Origin: Frateuria terrea
Lineage (GTDB): Bacteria > Pseudomonadota > Gammaproteobacteria > Xanthomonadales > Rhodanobacteraceae
Length of the DNA: 64,000 nt
NCBI RefSeq assembly: GCF_900115705.1
Contig: NZ_FOXL01000002.1
Coordinates: 744,001-808,000, forward strand
Reading direction: 5' to 3'
Notes under the pieces: model-generated
Told to the model about the DNA's origin: nothing
The model's input: the letters and a program-made list of their open reading frames with translations, nothing else
Database searches by the model: none
Position numbers and translations under genes: made by a program
In this document: piece after piece, positions 16,579-25,878 of the stretch
Numbering within the stretch: position 1 is the first letter of the stretch
Layout of the letters: every line of letters starts with the position of its first letter

Positions 16579-18805
16579 GACATTGACGACCAGCAACGAT
16601 CTGCTCGACCGGGATGCCTGCGCACGCGAGGCGATCCGCACGCCCGGAACCATCCAGCCCTACGGCCTGTTACTGGTGATCGAGCCCGCCACCGGCACGG
16701 TCGTCCAGTGCGCGGTCGCCCGTGCCGGACTGCTGGCGCGCCACGGCTCGCCGCTCGGGCAGCCGCTGGACCAGGCGCTGGGCGGAGCGCTTGCGGATAC
16801 GGCACGGAGCCTGGTCCGCACGCCCGAGGCGGGCCATGCCTACCTGGGCACGGTGACGCTCGAGGGTGTCGTGCATCATGCGGTGGCCCATCGCGCCCAG
16901 GGCATGATCCAGCTGGAACTGGAGGAAGCCACCCCGGGCGAGCCCGGGTCGCTGGAGGATCTCTACCCGCTGATCCGGGCATTCATGGGCGACCTGGAAC
17001 GCGCGCGGGATACCGCGGCGCTGTGCGACCTGGCGGCCAGCCAGCTCCGCTGCATCACCGGGCTGGATCGCGTGCTCATCTATCGTTTCGACGAAGCGTG
17101 GAACGGCACCGTCGTCGCCGAGGCCCGCAACGAGGCGCTGCCTTCCTACCTGGACCTGCGCTTCCCGGCCTCGGACATTCCGCCCCAGGCGCGCGAGCTC
17201 TACCGGTTGAGCCGCCTGCGCCTGATTTCCGATTGCGACTACGTCCCGGTGCCGATCGAACCGGCGCTCAACCCCGCGACCGGCGAGCCGGCCGACCTGA
17301 GCCTGACCGTCCTGCGCAGCGTCTCGCCGGTGCACCTGCAGTACATGCGGAACATGGGCACGGGCGCCTCGATGTCCATCTCGCTGCTGCGCGAGGGCCG
17401 GCTGTGGGGCCTGATCTCGTGCCACAACCGCGCGCCGCACCGCGTGCCGTACCACGTCCGCACCGCGTGCGACTTCCTTGGCCAGATCCTGTCGCTGCAG
17501 ATCGCCGCGAAGGAGCACGCCACGGAAGTCGAACATCGCGTCGGCCGCCGTGCGATCCAGGCGCGCCTGCTGGCCCTGATGGCGGCCGAGGACGACTTCC
17601 TCAAGGGCCTTGCCGCGGAGCCCGGCCAGTTGCTGTCGTTGACCCAGTCCGACGGCGCCGCCCTGGTCCACCAGGGCCGCTGCATCCTGCTTGGCCGGAC
17701 GCCCACCGAGGCGCAGGTCCGGGAGCTGGTCCGCTGGCTGGATGCGCGTCGCCGCGGCGACGAGTTCCATACCGCCAGCCTGCCCGCCGAAGTGCCGGCG
17801 TCGATGGCCTTCAAGGACGCCGCCAGCGGCCTGCTGGCGGTATCCATTTCGCAGATGCATGCCAGCTACGTCATGTGGTTCCGTCCCGAGCTGATCCACA
17901 CGGTCCGCTGGGGCGGCGACCCGCGCAAGCCGCCGGGCGCCGCGACGCTCGATCCCCGGACGTCCTTCGAGGCGTGGAAGGAAACCGTGCGCCTGCAGTC
18001 GCTGCCATGGTCAGCCGCGGACGTCGAAGCGGCAACGGAATTGCGCACCGCCATCGTCGACATCGTGTTGCGCAAGGCCGAGGAAATGGCCGACCTGAAC
18101 GAGCAGCTGGTGCGCAGCAACAAGGAGCTGGAAGCGTTCTCCTACTCCGTCAGCCATGATCTGCGTGCGCCGTTCCGACACATCGTGGGTTACTCCGAGC
18201 TGCTGTTGCAGGCGGCGGGCGACCAGCTCGGCGATCGCGAGAAGCGCTTCATCGCCACCATCATCGAATCGGCCAATTCGGCCGGCTCCCTGGTCGACAA
18301 TCTGCTGAGCTTTTCCCAGATGGGGCGCTCCACGCTGGGCAAGGTGCGCATCGACATGCGGCAGCTGGCGCACGAGGCCAGGCACCTGCTCGAGGTGGAC
18401 GTGGGCGACCGGGCGATCGAATGGCACTTCGGCGACCTGCCGGTGGTCGAGGCCGACCCGATGATGATCCGCCTAGTGCTGCAGAACCTGTTCTCCAACG
18501 CACTGAAATTCACCCGCGGAAGGGACCCTGCCGTGATCGGTCTGAATTGCGAGACGGTCGACGGCGAGCACCGCTTCTGCGTGTGCGACAACGGGTGCGG
18601 TTTCGACATGCGCTACGTCGGCAAGCTGTTCGGCGTGTTCCAGCGCCTGCACCACACCGAGGAGTTCGAGGGCACCGGGATCGGGCTGGCCAACGTGCGG
18701 CGCATCATCGAACGCCATGACGGCCGTACCTGGGCCACGAGCGAGCTGGGCAAGGGCGCGAGCATCTACTTCACGTTGCCGGCGACGGGTGAGACGCAGC
18801 CATGA
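16568..18805 (+). CDS. bphP: Bacteriophytochrome histidine kinase
   Basis: A 745-aa red/far-red photoreceptor kinase with PAS, GAF, PHY, HisKA and HATPase domains in order. The biliverdin-binding cysteine of bacterial phytochromes is present near the N-terminus (Cys18 in RDACAREAIRTPG), before IQPYG, where many relatives have IQPHG. The GAF signature FPASDIPPQAR and the chromophore-pocket SPVHLQYMRNMG lie between about 195 and 265. The PHY tongue motif PRTSFEAW lies near 465. The kinase box is FSYSVSHDLRAPFRHI, and NALKFTRG with GTGIGLANVRRI form the ATP site. It should be a functional photosensor: all chromophore-contact blocks are intact and bphO is coupled. A receiver-only regulator overlaps its stop codon. 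Confidence 0.95.
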   Translation: MTPETLTTSNDLLDRDACAREAIRTPGTIQPYGLLLVIEPATGTVVQCAVARAGLLARHGSPLGQPLDQALGGALADTARSLVRTPEAGHAYLGTVTLEGVVHHAVAHRAQGMIQLELEEATPGEPGSLEDLYPLIRAFMGDLERARDTAALCDLAASQLRCITGLDRVLIYRFDEAWNGTVVAEARNEALPSYLDLRFPASDIPPQARELYRLSRLRLISDCDYVPVPIEPALNPATGEPADLSLTVLRSVSPVHLQYMRNMGTGASMSISLLREGRLWGLISCHNRAPHRVPYHVRTACDFLGQILSLQIAAKEHATEVEHRVGRRAIQARLLALMAAEDDFLKGLAAEPGQLLSLTQSDGAALVHQGRCILLGRTPTEAQVRELVRWLDARRRGDEFHTASLPAEVPASMAFKDAASGLLAVSISQMHASYVMWFRPELIHTVRWGGDPRKPPGAATLDPRTSFEAWKETVRLQSLPWSAADVEAATELRTAIVDIVLRKAEEMADLNEQLVRSNKELEAFSYSVSHDLRAPFRHIVGYSELLLQAAGDQLGDREKRFIATIIESANSAGSLVDNLLSFSQMGRSTLGKVRIDMRQLAHEARHLLEVDVGDRAIEWHFGDLPVVEADPMMIRLVLQNLFSNALKFTRGRDPAVIGLNCETVDGEHRFCVCDNGCGFDMRYVGKLFGVFQRLHHTEEFEGTGIGLANVRRIIERHDGRTWATSELGKGASIYFTLPATGETQP

Positions 18806-19263
18806 AGGAGCTGAGGCCGATCCTGCTGGTCGAAGACAGCCCCAAGGACGTCGAGCTGACCCTGGCGGCGCTGCAGCGGTGCCAGTTGTGCAACGAGGTC
18901 ATCGTCGTCCGCGATGGCGCCGAGGCGCTGGATTTCCTGCGCAGCGAAGGCCGGTACGCCGGGCGCCAGGATCCCGGGCCGGTGGTGATGCTGATGGACA
19001 TCAAGATGCCCAAGCTCAACGGCCTGGAGGTGCTGGAGGAGATCCGCAAGGATCCGGGCCTGCGCAGCACGCCCATCGTCATGCTCACCTCCTCGCGCGA
19101 GGAGCAGGACCTGATCCGCAGCTACGAACTGGGCGTCAACGCCTTCGTGGTCAAGCCCGTGGACTTCAGGGAATTCTTCGAGGCAATCCAGGGCCTGGGC
19201 ATGTTCTGGGGCATCACCAACGAGCCACCACCGCACAGGTACCCGGGAACCAAGCGCGAATGA
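18802..19263 (+). CDS. Single-domain response regulator (phytochrome-partner, Rcp1-like)
   Basis: A 153-aa receiver domain without an output domain. The acidic pocket is LLVEDSPKD, the phosphorylation site is Asp66 (LMDIKMPKLNG), then the switch MLTSSREEQD and the conserved lysine in VVKPVD. Its start overlaps the bphP stop (ATGA), and its stop overlaps the next gene in the same way. This type (Rcp1 of Synechocystis and relatives) accepts phosphate from phytochrome kinases and acts through protein contacts or phosphotransfer. In this operon the downstream hybrid kinase is the obvious next partner, which is an inference. Confidence 0.93.
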   Translation: MKELRPILLVEDSPKDVELTLAALQRCQLCNEVIVVRDGAEALDFLRSEGRYAGRQDPGPVVMLMDIKMPKLNGLEVLEEIRKDPGLRSTPIVMLTSSREEQDLIRSYELGVNAFVVKPVDFREFFEAIQGLGMFWGITNEPPPHRYPGTKRE

Positions 19264-21680
19264 CTAAACGCGAAGCCGAAAGCATCGACGCTGCACAGAC
19301 GGTCCGCGTCCTGCTGCTCGAAGACAGCGCGCTCGACGCCGAACTGGTGGTCAACCAGTTGATCACCTCGGGGCTGCAACTGGACCTGCGTCGGGTGTGG
19401 ACGCGCGAATCGTTCCTCGATGCACTCGGCCATGATCCCGACGTGATCCTGGCCGACCACGTGCTGCCGCAGTTCGACGGCGATGCGGCGCTGGAACTGG
19501 CCCAGGCCCGCGCACCCCATATCCCCTTCATGTTCGTGTCGGGCACGCTGACCGAGGAACTCGCCGTCCAGGCCCTTCGCCGCGGCGCGATCGATTACGT
19601 GGTCAAGCAGCGGCTGCACCGGCTGCCCGATGCGGTCCGCCGCGCCGTTGCCGAGGCGCGCGAGCACCAGGCGCTGCGCCAGACCGAAGCGGCGCTGCGC
19701 AAGACCGAGGAACGGCTGCGCCTGATCGCCGACTCGCTGCCGGTGCTCATCGCCTACGTCGATGCCGAGCAGCGTTACCGCTTCGCCAACCAAGCCTACG
19801 AAGACTGGTTCGGCCGCAACCCGAGCGACATCGTCGGCCGCCACGTGCGCGAGATCGCCGGCGAGGCCGCCTACCAGCGGGTGCGCCCGGCGATCGAGCG
19901 CGTCCTTGCCGGCCAGCGGCAGAGCTTCGAGGCGACGGTGGCCCACCGCAACGACTCGGTGCGCCAGTTGCAGATCGACTATGTGCCAGAAATCCGGCCG
20001 GACGGGTCGATCAGCGGTTACTACGCGCTGGGCACCGACATCAGCGAGCGCAAGGCCGCCGAAGCGACGCTGCGCCGGCTCAACGAAACGCTCGAGACCC
20101 AGGTGCACGAGCGGACCCAGGCCCTGCTGCAGAGCGAGGCACGGCTGCGCGCGATCCTCGAGACCAGCTTCCAGTACCAGGGATTGCTGTCGCTCGAGGG
20201 CACCGTGCTGGACGCCAATGCGACGTCGCTTCAAGGCATCCTGTCCACCCGCCACGAGCTTATCGGCCGGCCGTTCTGGGACACGCCATGGTTCGGCGGC
20301 ACGGCGGGCATGCCCGAGCTGGCCCGGCGGATCGTCGCCAGGGTGGCGCAGGGCGACACCGTCCGCGAGGAGATGACGTTGCAGTTGCCAACCGGCGAGC
20401 GCTCGTTCGATTTCTCCATGCGTCCCCTGCACGACCACGATGGCAAGCGCGTGGCGCTGGTCTTCGAGGCGGTCGACATCACGGCGCGCCGCCAGACCGA
20501 GGACGCCCTGCGGCAGTCGCAGAAGATGGAGGCTGTCGGCCAGCTCACCGGCGGCATCGCGCACGACTTCAACAACCTGCTTACGGTCATCTCGGGCAAC
20601 ATCGACATCACCCTGAGCCGGCTCGAACGCGCCGACCAGGCCGACCCGCGCATCACGCGCACGCTGGAGAACGCCTTGCGCGGCGCGGAGCGCGCGGCCG
20701 CCCTGACCCAGCGCCTGCTCGCCTTCTCCAGGCGCCAGCCGCTGCAGCCGCGCCCGCTCGACCTCGGTCAGCTGGTGCTGGGTATGACCGACCTGCTGCG
20801 CCGGTCGCTGGGCGAGACGATCGAGCTGGAGGTTTCCGACGGGCCGGGCCTGTGGCCAGTGGAAGCCGATCCCAACCAGCTGGAGGCGGCCATCCTCAAC
20901 CTGGCGGTGAATGCCCGCGACGCGATGCCTGAGGGCGGCCGGCTGCTGATCGAAACCTCCAACGTGCACCTGGACGATGCCTACACCGCCCACGACGTGG
21001 AAGTGCTTCCCGGCCCCTATGCCATCGTCTGCGTCACCGACAACGGCTGCGGGATGTCGCCGGACACGCGGGCCCGCGTGTTCGAGCCGTTCTTCACCAC
21101 CAAGGACGTCGGCCGTGGCACCGGCCTCGGGCTGTCGATGGTCTACGGATTCATCAAGCAGTCCGGTGGCCACATCGAGCTCGACTCGGAACCCGGCCGC
21201 GGAACCTCCGTCAGGCTCTTCCTGCCGCGGCTGGACCGGGACGCCCACCTGCCCGACGACCAGCCCGGTCGCGCGCGGCCCGAAAGCAGCATGCGCGAGG
21301 AGACGGTGCTGGTCGTGGAGGACGACGACGACGTGCGCGCGTATACCGTCGAATGCCTGCGCGGCCTGGGCTATCGCGTGCTGGAGGCGCATGACGGCGA
21401 CTCGGCGCTTCGCCTGCTGGAGCGTCCGGAAACGCGGGTCGAGTTGCTGTTCACCGACGTGGTGATGCCGGGCATTTCGGGGCGGGAGCTCGCCGATCGC
21501 GCGCAGGCACTGCAGCCCGGCCTGCGGATCCTGTTCACCTCCGGATACACGCGCGACGCCATCCCGCAGGGCGGCTTCCTCGACCTGGGTATCGCCATGA
21601 TCCCCAAGCCTTTCACCTACGCAAGCCTGGCCAGCCGGGTGCGCGACATCCTCGGCCATCCCGGCCACGCCTCGCACTGA
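19260..21680 (+). CDS. Hybrid sensor kinase: REC-PAS-PAS-HisKA-HATPase-REC
   Basis: An 806-aa soluble protein with no membrane segment. An N-terminal receiver (Asp66, [12 protein letters not shown] lysine) is followed by a PAS domain ([19 protein letters not shown]) ending in [12 protein letters not shown] coiled coil ([20 protein letters not shown]), a second PAS ending at DITARRQ, a HisKA box [19 protein letters not shown] and HATPase motifs ([32 protein letters not shown]) follow. The C-terminal receiver has [11 protein letters not shown] and [10 protein letters not shown]. The start at 19260 overlaps the preceding stop (ATGA). An N-terminal receiver on a kinase suggests that it is controlled by phosphorylation from an upstream kinase, here probably the phytochrome. 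No DNA-binding output is present. Confidence 0.92.
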   Translation: MTKREAESIDAAQTVRVLLLEDSALDAELVVNQLITSGLQLDLRRVWTRESFLDALGHDPDVILADHVLPQFDGDAALELAQARAPHIPFMFVSGTLTEELAVQALRRGAIDYVVKQRLHRLPDAVRRAVAEAREHQALRQTEAALRKTEERLRLIADSLPVLIAYVDAEQRYRFANQAYEDWFGRNPSDIVGRHVREIAGEAAYQRVRPAIERVLAGQRQSFEATVAHRNDSVRQLQIDYVPEIRPDGSISGYYALGTDISERKAAEATLRRLNETLETQVHERTQALLQSEARLRAILETSFQYQGLLSLEGTVLDANATSLQGILSTRHELIGRPFWDTPWFGGTAGMPELARRIVARVAQGDTVREEMTLQLPTGERSFDFSMRPLHDHDGKRVALVFEAVDITARRQTEDALRQSQKMEAVGQLTGGIAHDFNNLLTVISGNIDITLSRLERADQADPRITRTLENALRGAERAAALTQRLLAFSRRQPLQPRPLDLGQLVLGMTDLLRRSLGETIELEVSDGPGLWPVEADPNQLEAAILNLAVNARDAMPEGGRLLIETSNVHLDDAYTAHDVEVLPGPYAIVCVTDNGCGMSPDTRARVFEPFFTTKDVGRGTGLGLSMVYGFIKQSGGHIELDSEPGRGTSVRLFLPRLDRDAHLPDDQPGRARPESSMREETVLVVEDDDDVRAYTVECLRGLGYRVLEAHDGDSALRLLERPETRVELLFTDVVMPGISGRELADRAQALQPGLRILFTSGYTRDAIPQGGFLDLGIAMIPKPFTYASLASRVRDILGHPGHASH

Positions 21681-21731
21681 GGCCAGCCGAAACCGCCGCG
21701 CGCCCCGGCCGGCAGGGGCGCGCGTCCGGCC

Positions 21732-23297
21732 CTAGCCCGCCTCGCGGATGGCGAGGGCCTGGCGCATGGTACGGAGCAGTTGCTGCGTATCGATCGGCTT
21801 GTCGATAAGGTAGAGCTGCTCGAGCGCGGGCAGTTCCTCCAGATCCGGCGGTGCCTCCGGCCTCGCCAGCAGCAGCACCGCGCGGCGGTAGCCGTGCTCG
21901 ATCAGCGCGGCGAGCGTGCGCACGCCGGTGAACAGGTTCATGTCCGCGTCCATGACCACCAGGTCGGGCACGCCGTGTGCCTCGATCCACTGCAGCGCGG
22001 CGGTCCCGCTCTGGCTGGCGTGCGGCTGGTAGCCGTAGCCATCGAGGATGTCGACCAGCAGCGACAGCGGACCGGCCTCCTCCACCACCACCAGCACGCG
22101 TTCGGCTTCGCCCATCAGGCTTTCACCCTGCTCTTCCTGCGCCACCACTTCGGCGGCCGGTTCCTCGATCGGGATGTAGAGGTTAAAGACGGTGCCCTTG
22201 CCCGGCTCGCTGTCCAGCCGCATCACGCCGTTGTGGCTGGCGACGATGCGCTTGCACGAAAGCAGGCCCAGCCCGGTGCCGCTTTCCTTGGTGGTGAAAA
22301 ACGGCTCGAACAGGTGCTCGCGCACCTCCGGTGACATGCCGGGGCCGGTGTCGGCGACGGTCAGGCACAGAAAACGGCCCGGATGCGGCTGTTCGCCGGG
22401 CAGGAAGAAATCCGCCGCCAGCTCGCACTCGCGCGCCACCACGCGCAGCTGGCCGCCGTCCTCGCCCATCGCCTGGATCGCATTCAGGCACAGGTTGAGC
22501 AACGCCTGCTGGAGTTCAGTGTGGTTGCCCTCGAAGGCCAGTTCACGATCGTCGACTTCCACGTCCATCTTCACCGCACGCGGCACGCTGCCGCGCAGCA
22601 GCAGGCCGAGCGCGTCCATCAGCGCACCCACCCGTACCTGCTCGGCGCGCCGCGCGCCGCGCGCGAAGGAGAGCATCGACTGCACCATCTGCAGGCCGCG
22701 CCGGCCGCAGTCGCGTACCAGCGAACCGAGCCGCGCGAGGCGTGGGTCGTCCTGGTAGTCCTGCAGGCTGTCCCCGGCCAGCAACAGGGGTTGCAGCAGG
22801 TTGCGCAGGTCATGGCTCAGGCCTCCGGCCAGCATGGCCAGGCTCTCGAAGCGCTGTGCGCGGATCAGCTCGGCCTCGGCCCGGCGCTTGGCGCGCAGCG
22901 CTTCCGCCTCGGCCAGCGCACGGCGCACGGCGCTGGCCAGCCGGGTGGGGTTCTGCTTGAGGATGTAGTCGGTGGCGCCATTGCGCAGCGCCTCCACCGC
23001 GGCCTCCTCGCCCAGCGTGGCCGAGACGTAGATGAAGGGCAGGTCCTCGTCGTGCTGGCGCAACAGCTCCAGTGCGCGCTGTCCGGAGAAGCCCGGCATG
23101 CTCAGGTCCGACAGCACGATGTCCGGCTCGAACTCCCGCAGGCAGGCAACATAGCTGGCCTCGTCGTCGACAAGGCGGGCCTGGTAGTCGATGCCGTCGG
23201 CATCCAGTTCGGCCTGGATCAACTCGGCGTCGAGCGGGTCGTCCTCGACCTGCAGGATGCGGATGGTGGGCAACGCGCGCATGTTGGGATTGGGCAT
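21732..23297 (-). CDS. REC-HisKA-HATPase-REC hybrid kinase
   Basis: A 521-aa soluble hybrid kinase and distal gene of the minus-strand signalling operon. The N-terminal receiver has ILQVEDDPLDAEL and the phospho-acceptor in IVLSDLSMPG, with VSATLGEEAAVEAL and YILKQN after it. The kinase box is LAGGLSHDLRNLLQPLLL. HATPase blocks are NLCLNAIQAMGEDGG, DTGPGMSPEV and GTGLGLLSCKRIVASHNG. The C-terminal receiver-like domain keeps VVMDADMNLFTG and LIDKPID. Unlike the plus-strand hybrid it has no PAS domain. It is 58 bases downstream of the receiver-only gene. The C-terminal REC is somewhat divergent (VVVEEAG in the acidic pocket). Confidence 0.9.
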   Translation of the reverse strand: MPNPNMRALPTIRILQVEDDPLDAELIQAELDADGIDYQARLVDDEASYVACLREFEPDIVLSDLSMPGFSGQRALELLRQHDEDLPFIYVSATLGEEAAVEALRNGATDYILKQNPTRLASAVRRALAEAEALRAKRRAEAELIRAQRFESLAMLAGGLSHDLRNLLQPLLLAGDSLQDYQDDPRLARLGSLVRDCGRRGLQMVQSMLSFARGARRAEQVRVGALMDALGLLLRGSVPRAVKMDVEVDDRELAFEGNHTELQQALLNLCLNAIQAMGEDGGQLRVVARECELAADFFLPGEQPHPGRFLCLTVADTGPGMSPEVREHLFEPFFTTKESGTGLGLLSCKRIVASHNGVMRLDSEPGKGTVFNLYIPIEEPAAEVVAQEEQGESLMGEAERVLVVVEEAGPLSLLVDILDGYGYQPHASQSGTAALQWIEAHGVPDLVVMDADMNLFTGVRTLAALIEHGYRRAVLLLARPEAPPDLEELPALEQLYLIDKPIDTQQLLRTMRQALAIREAG

Positions 23298-23355
23298 GCA
23301 GTCTATTGCGCTCCTGTTTCGTTTCGTCGTCCAGCCTTCGTCATTCGTGCCTTCC

Positions 23356-23802
23356 TCATTCGTGTTCGGGCAACTGGTTGAGCACGGCCCAGAACCGCCC
23401 CAGCGTGCGTACCGCCTCGAAGAACTGGTCCACGTCCACCGGCTTGATCACGTAGGCATTCACGCCCAGATCCCAGCTGCGCGCCAGATCACTCTCCTCG
23501 CGCGAGGAGGACAGGATCACCACCGGGATCAGGTTGAGCCGCTCGTCCTCGCGCAGGCGGGTGAGCACCTCCAGCCCGTTCATCCGCGGCATCTTGAGGT
23601 CGAGCAGGATGACCGAGGGGTCGACTGCCTCGCGGCCCTGCCACGGGCCGCGGCAGTACAGGTAGTCCAGGCAGTCCACGCCGTCCTCCACGTGCACCAC
23701 CGGATTGGCCAGGTTGGCCTCGCGCAGCGCGTCCATGGCCATCTCCGCATCGGCCATGCTGTCCTCGACCAGCAGCACGGGACCCAGGTGACGGTTGTTC
23801 AT
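23356..23802 (-). CDS. Single-domain response regulator (Rcp1-like)
   Basis: A 148-aa receiver domain without an output domain. Key residues are LLVEDSMADAEM, Asp68 in ILLDLKMPRMNG, the LSSSREESD switch and the lysine in YVIKPVD. It is clearly paralogous to the plus-strand regulator at 18802 (shared NGLEVL, VNA(F/Y)V(V/I)KPVD and C-terminal FFEA...LG.FW blocks). The start overlaps the stop of the upstream membrane kinase by 4 bases, so the pair should be translationally coupled and act together. Confidence 0.92.
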   Translation of the reverse strand: MNNRHLGPVLLVEDSMADAEMAMDALREANLANPVVHVEDGVDCLDYLYCRGPWQGREAVDPSVILLDLKMPRMNGLEVLTRLREDERLNLIPVVILSSSREESDLARSWDLGVNAYVIKPVDVDQFFEAVRTLGRFWAVLNQLPEHE

Positions 23803-25646
23803 GGCGAACGCCTCGTCGTGCGCGCCTCGGCCAGTTCAGTGGCAGGCAGCGAAAAATGGAAACTGGCGCCGCGGTCCGGTTCGGCCTCGGCCCAGACCCG
23901 GCCGCCATGACGCGCGACGATGCGACGCACGTTGGCCAGTCCGATGCCGTTGCCGGGAAATTCAGAGGCGCGGTGCAAGCGCTGAAACACGCCGAACAGC
24001 TTGCCGGCATATTCCATATTGAACCCCGCGCCGTTGTCGGCCACCGTGAAGACATATTCACCGTCGCGATCACGTTCCACGCCGACCGCGATCTGTGCCA
24101 CCTCGCGCCGGCCGGTGTACTTGACCGCGTTGCCGATCAGGTTCTGCCAGACGGTACGCAGCATGTTCTCGTCGCCGATCACGATCGGCAGCGGGCTGAC
24201 GATCCATTCGATGTTCCGTTCCCCGGCCTCCGACTCGGCCAGCGCGCGCGCCTCCTCGACCAGCGATTGCATGTCCACCGCCTGCAGCCGGAGCGCGCCG
24301 CGGCCCAGCCGGGAGAACACCAGCAGGTCATCGATCAGCTGCGCCATGCGCGTGGCCGAGGTGCCGATCACCTCCAGATAGTGCGCGGCGGTGTCGTCCA
24401 GGTGCTGTTCCAGGTGGCGCTTGAGCTTGCCGGTGAAGCCGGCAATGTGGCGCAGCGGCGCGCGCAGGTCGTGCGAAACCGAATAGCTGAAGGCTTCCAG
24501 CTCGCGGTTGACGTCGGAGATCTGCGCCACCTTGCCTTCCAGCTGGCGGTTGAGCTCCTTCACCTGCTGCTCGACCAGGGCGCGCGCGGTGACATCGCTG
24601 ACGGTGAGCAACACCACCGGGGGCTCGCCCTCGTGCTGCTGCAGGCGCCGGGCGTTGACCATGACGTGGCGGTCGATGCCGCCCACCGTACGCTGCACGA
24701 GTTCGTAGTCCCACAGCTCGCGGTCGTGCAGCAGCACGTCGCGCAGACGCTGCAGCAGCGCGCCGTCGGTCCAGGCACCATCGCCCACTTCCTGCAGCGC
24801 CCTCAGTTCGCGCTGGTCTTCCTGGGGCAGGCCGTAAAGCTCGCTGAAGGCGGTGTTCACCAGCAGCGTGCACAGCTGTGCATTGAGCAGCGCGATCGGC
24901 TCGCGCACCGCCTGCACGATCATCTGCGCGCGGCGCACGGCCTGGCTTTCGCGCGTCTCGGCGCGCATGCGGCGTGCAATCTGGCGCTCGGAAACCAGCA
25001 CGATCACCGCCAGCAGCACGACCTGCGCGATCGAGGTGATCGCCAGCACCAGCCCGCTTTCGAAGGCGCTCTGGCGGGCGTGGGCGCGCCGCTCCATCAG
25101 CACCGTGCCCTCGTTGCGCACCACCGTCTCGATCTGCTGGTCCATCTGGAACAGCGTGCCGGCGTCGTGCAGCGCAGCGACCGCGCCCGCATGGTCGCCA
25201 TGTTGAATGCGTGCAAGCGCCTGCTCCAGCAGCGCCAGCCGGCCGTTGACCACGTTGCCCAGCGCGCCGATCGCCGCCTGCTGGGTGGCGTTGTCGCGGG
25301 TCATGTCGCTCAGCTGGCCGAGCAGCGCGGGAACTTCGTTGCCGGCAAGGCGTCCCTTGGCGACCAGGGACGGGTCCTTGTCGCCCTCGAGCAGGCGGTA
25401 GATCGCCGCCTCGCTGCTGCGGGTGACGTAAGCGATGCGATAGGTAAGCGACTTGACCTCGGATGAATGGGTGACCAGCTGGGCCGCCTCCATCGCATCG
25501 TCGTGGCTGGTGCGCGTGGCGAGGTAGGGCAGCAGCACGATCACCACCACCGCGAACAGCAGCCCAGCCATTCGCCAGCGCGGCACGCGCCAGCGGTGCA
25601 GGCCGCGGCGGAGCTCGGGCAGCAGGGCGCGGTGGCGGATGGGCAT
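23799..25646 (-). CDS. Membrane sensor histidine kinase (CHASE3-like sensor, PAS, phytochrome-type transmitter)
   Basis: A 615-aa kinase. TM1 is about residues 26-45 (MAGLLFAVVVIVLLPYLA) and TM2 about 200-220 (GLVLAITSIAQVVLLAVIVLV). A helical periplasmic sensor of about 150 residues between them resembles the CHASE3/four-helix-bundle type. A PAS-like domain then runs to TVSDVTARALVE. The HisKA box FSYSVSHDLRAPLRHIAGF is almost identical to that of the phytochrome kinase at 16568. The HATPase has NLIGNAVKYTGR, DNGAGFNMEYAGKLFGVFQRLH and GNGIGLANVRRI. It is the first gene of the minus-strand signalling operon. The signal sensed is unknown. Confidence 0.9.
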   Translation of the reverse strand: MPIRHRALLPELRRGLHRWRVPRWRMAGLLFAVVVIVLLPYLATRTSHDDAMEAAQLVTHSSEVKSLTYRIAYVTRSSEAAIYRLLEGDKDPSLVAKGRLAGNEVPALLGQLSDMTRDNATQQAAIGALGNVVNGRLALLEQALARIQHGDHAGAVAALHDAGTLFQMDQQIETVVRNEGTVLMERRAHARQSAFESGLVLAITSIAQVVLLAVIVLVSERQIARRMRAETRESQAVRRAQMIVQAVREPIALLNAQLCTLLVNTAFSELYGLPQEDQRELRALQEVGDGAWTDGALLQRLRDVLLHDRELWDYELVQRTVGGIDRHVMVNARRLQQHEGEPPVVLLTVSDVTARALVEQQVKELNRQLEGKVAQISDVNRELEAFSYSVSHDLRAPLRHIAGFTGKLKRHLEQHLDDTAAHYLEVIGTSATRMAQLIDDLLVFSRLGRGALRLQAVDMQSLVEEARALAESEAGERNIEWIVSPLPIVIGDENMLRTVWQNLIGNAVKYTGRREVAQIAVGVERDRDGEYVFTVADNGAGFNMEYAGKLFGVFQRLHRASEFPGNGIGLANVRRIVARHGGRVWAEAEPDRGASFHFSLPATELAEARTTRRSP

Positions 25647-25878
25647 GCAGGGGGGTCCTCACGGCGCGTCGACCAGGCGGAGCTTACGACCTCACGCCCG
25701 CGGCCGGTAAACGTGCAATGAAAGCCCGGGCCGCGTTAGGGCCAGGTGATGGCAGCACGTGATCGGTTCTCTCCCTGAAGGGGAGGACTCACGCATGCGG
25801 GCCTGGGCCCTCTCCCCAGGCGGGAGAGGGTTCAAGAGCAGGGTCGGCGGGCCTGTGTCGCGGGGGACGTCCAAGCCG
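25647..25878. other. Intergenic region with a perfect GC-rich palindrome
   Basis: No gene is visible between the membrane kinase start and the GH92 stop. The stretch carries a perfect hairpin, CCCTCTCCC (25808-25816) and GGGAGAGGG (25822-25830) with a CAGGC loop, plus a partial copy about 40 bases before it. This is the best-preserved member of the repeat family found at several places in the window. Confidence 0.6.

Noticed and set aside
19122-21677. 851-codon minus-strand open frame opposite the hybrid kinase
   Set aside because: The plus frame has full REC, PAS and kinase motifs. The antisense frame shows no motif and repeats such as QHR/GDE composition of shadow frames.
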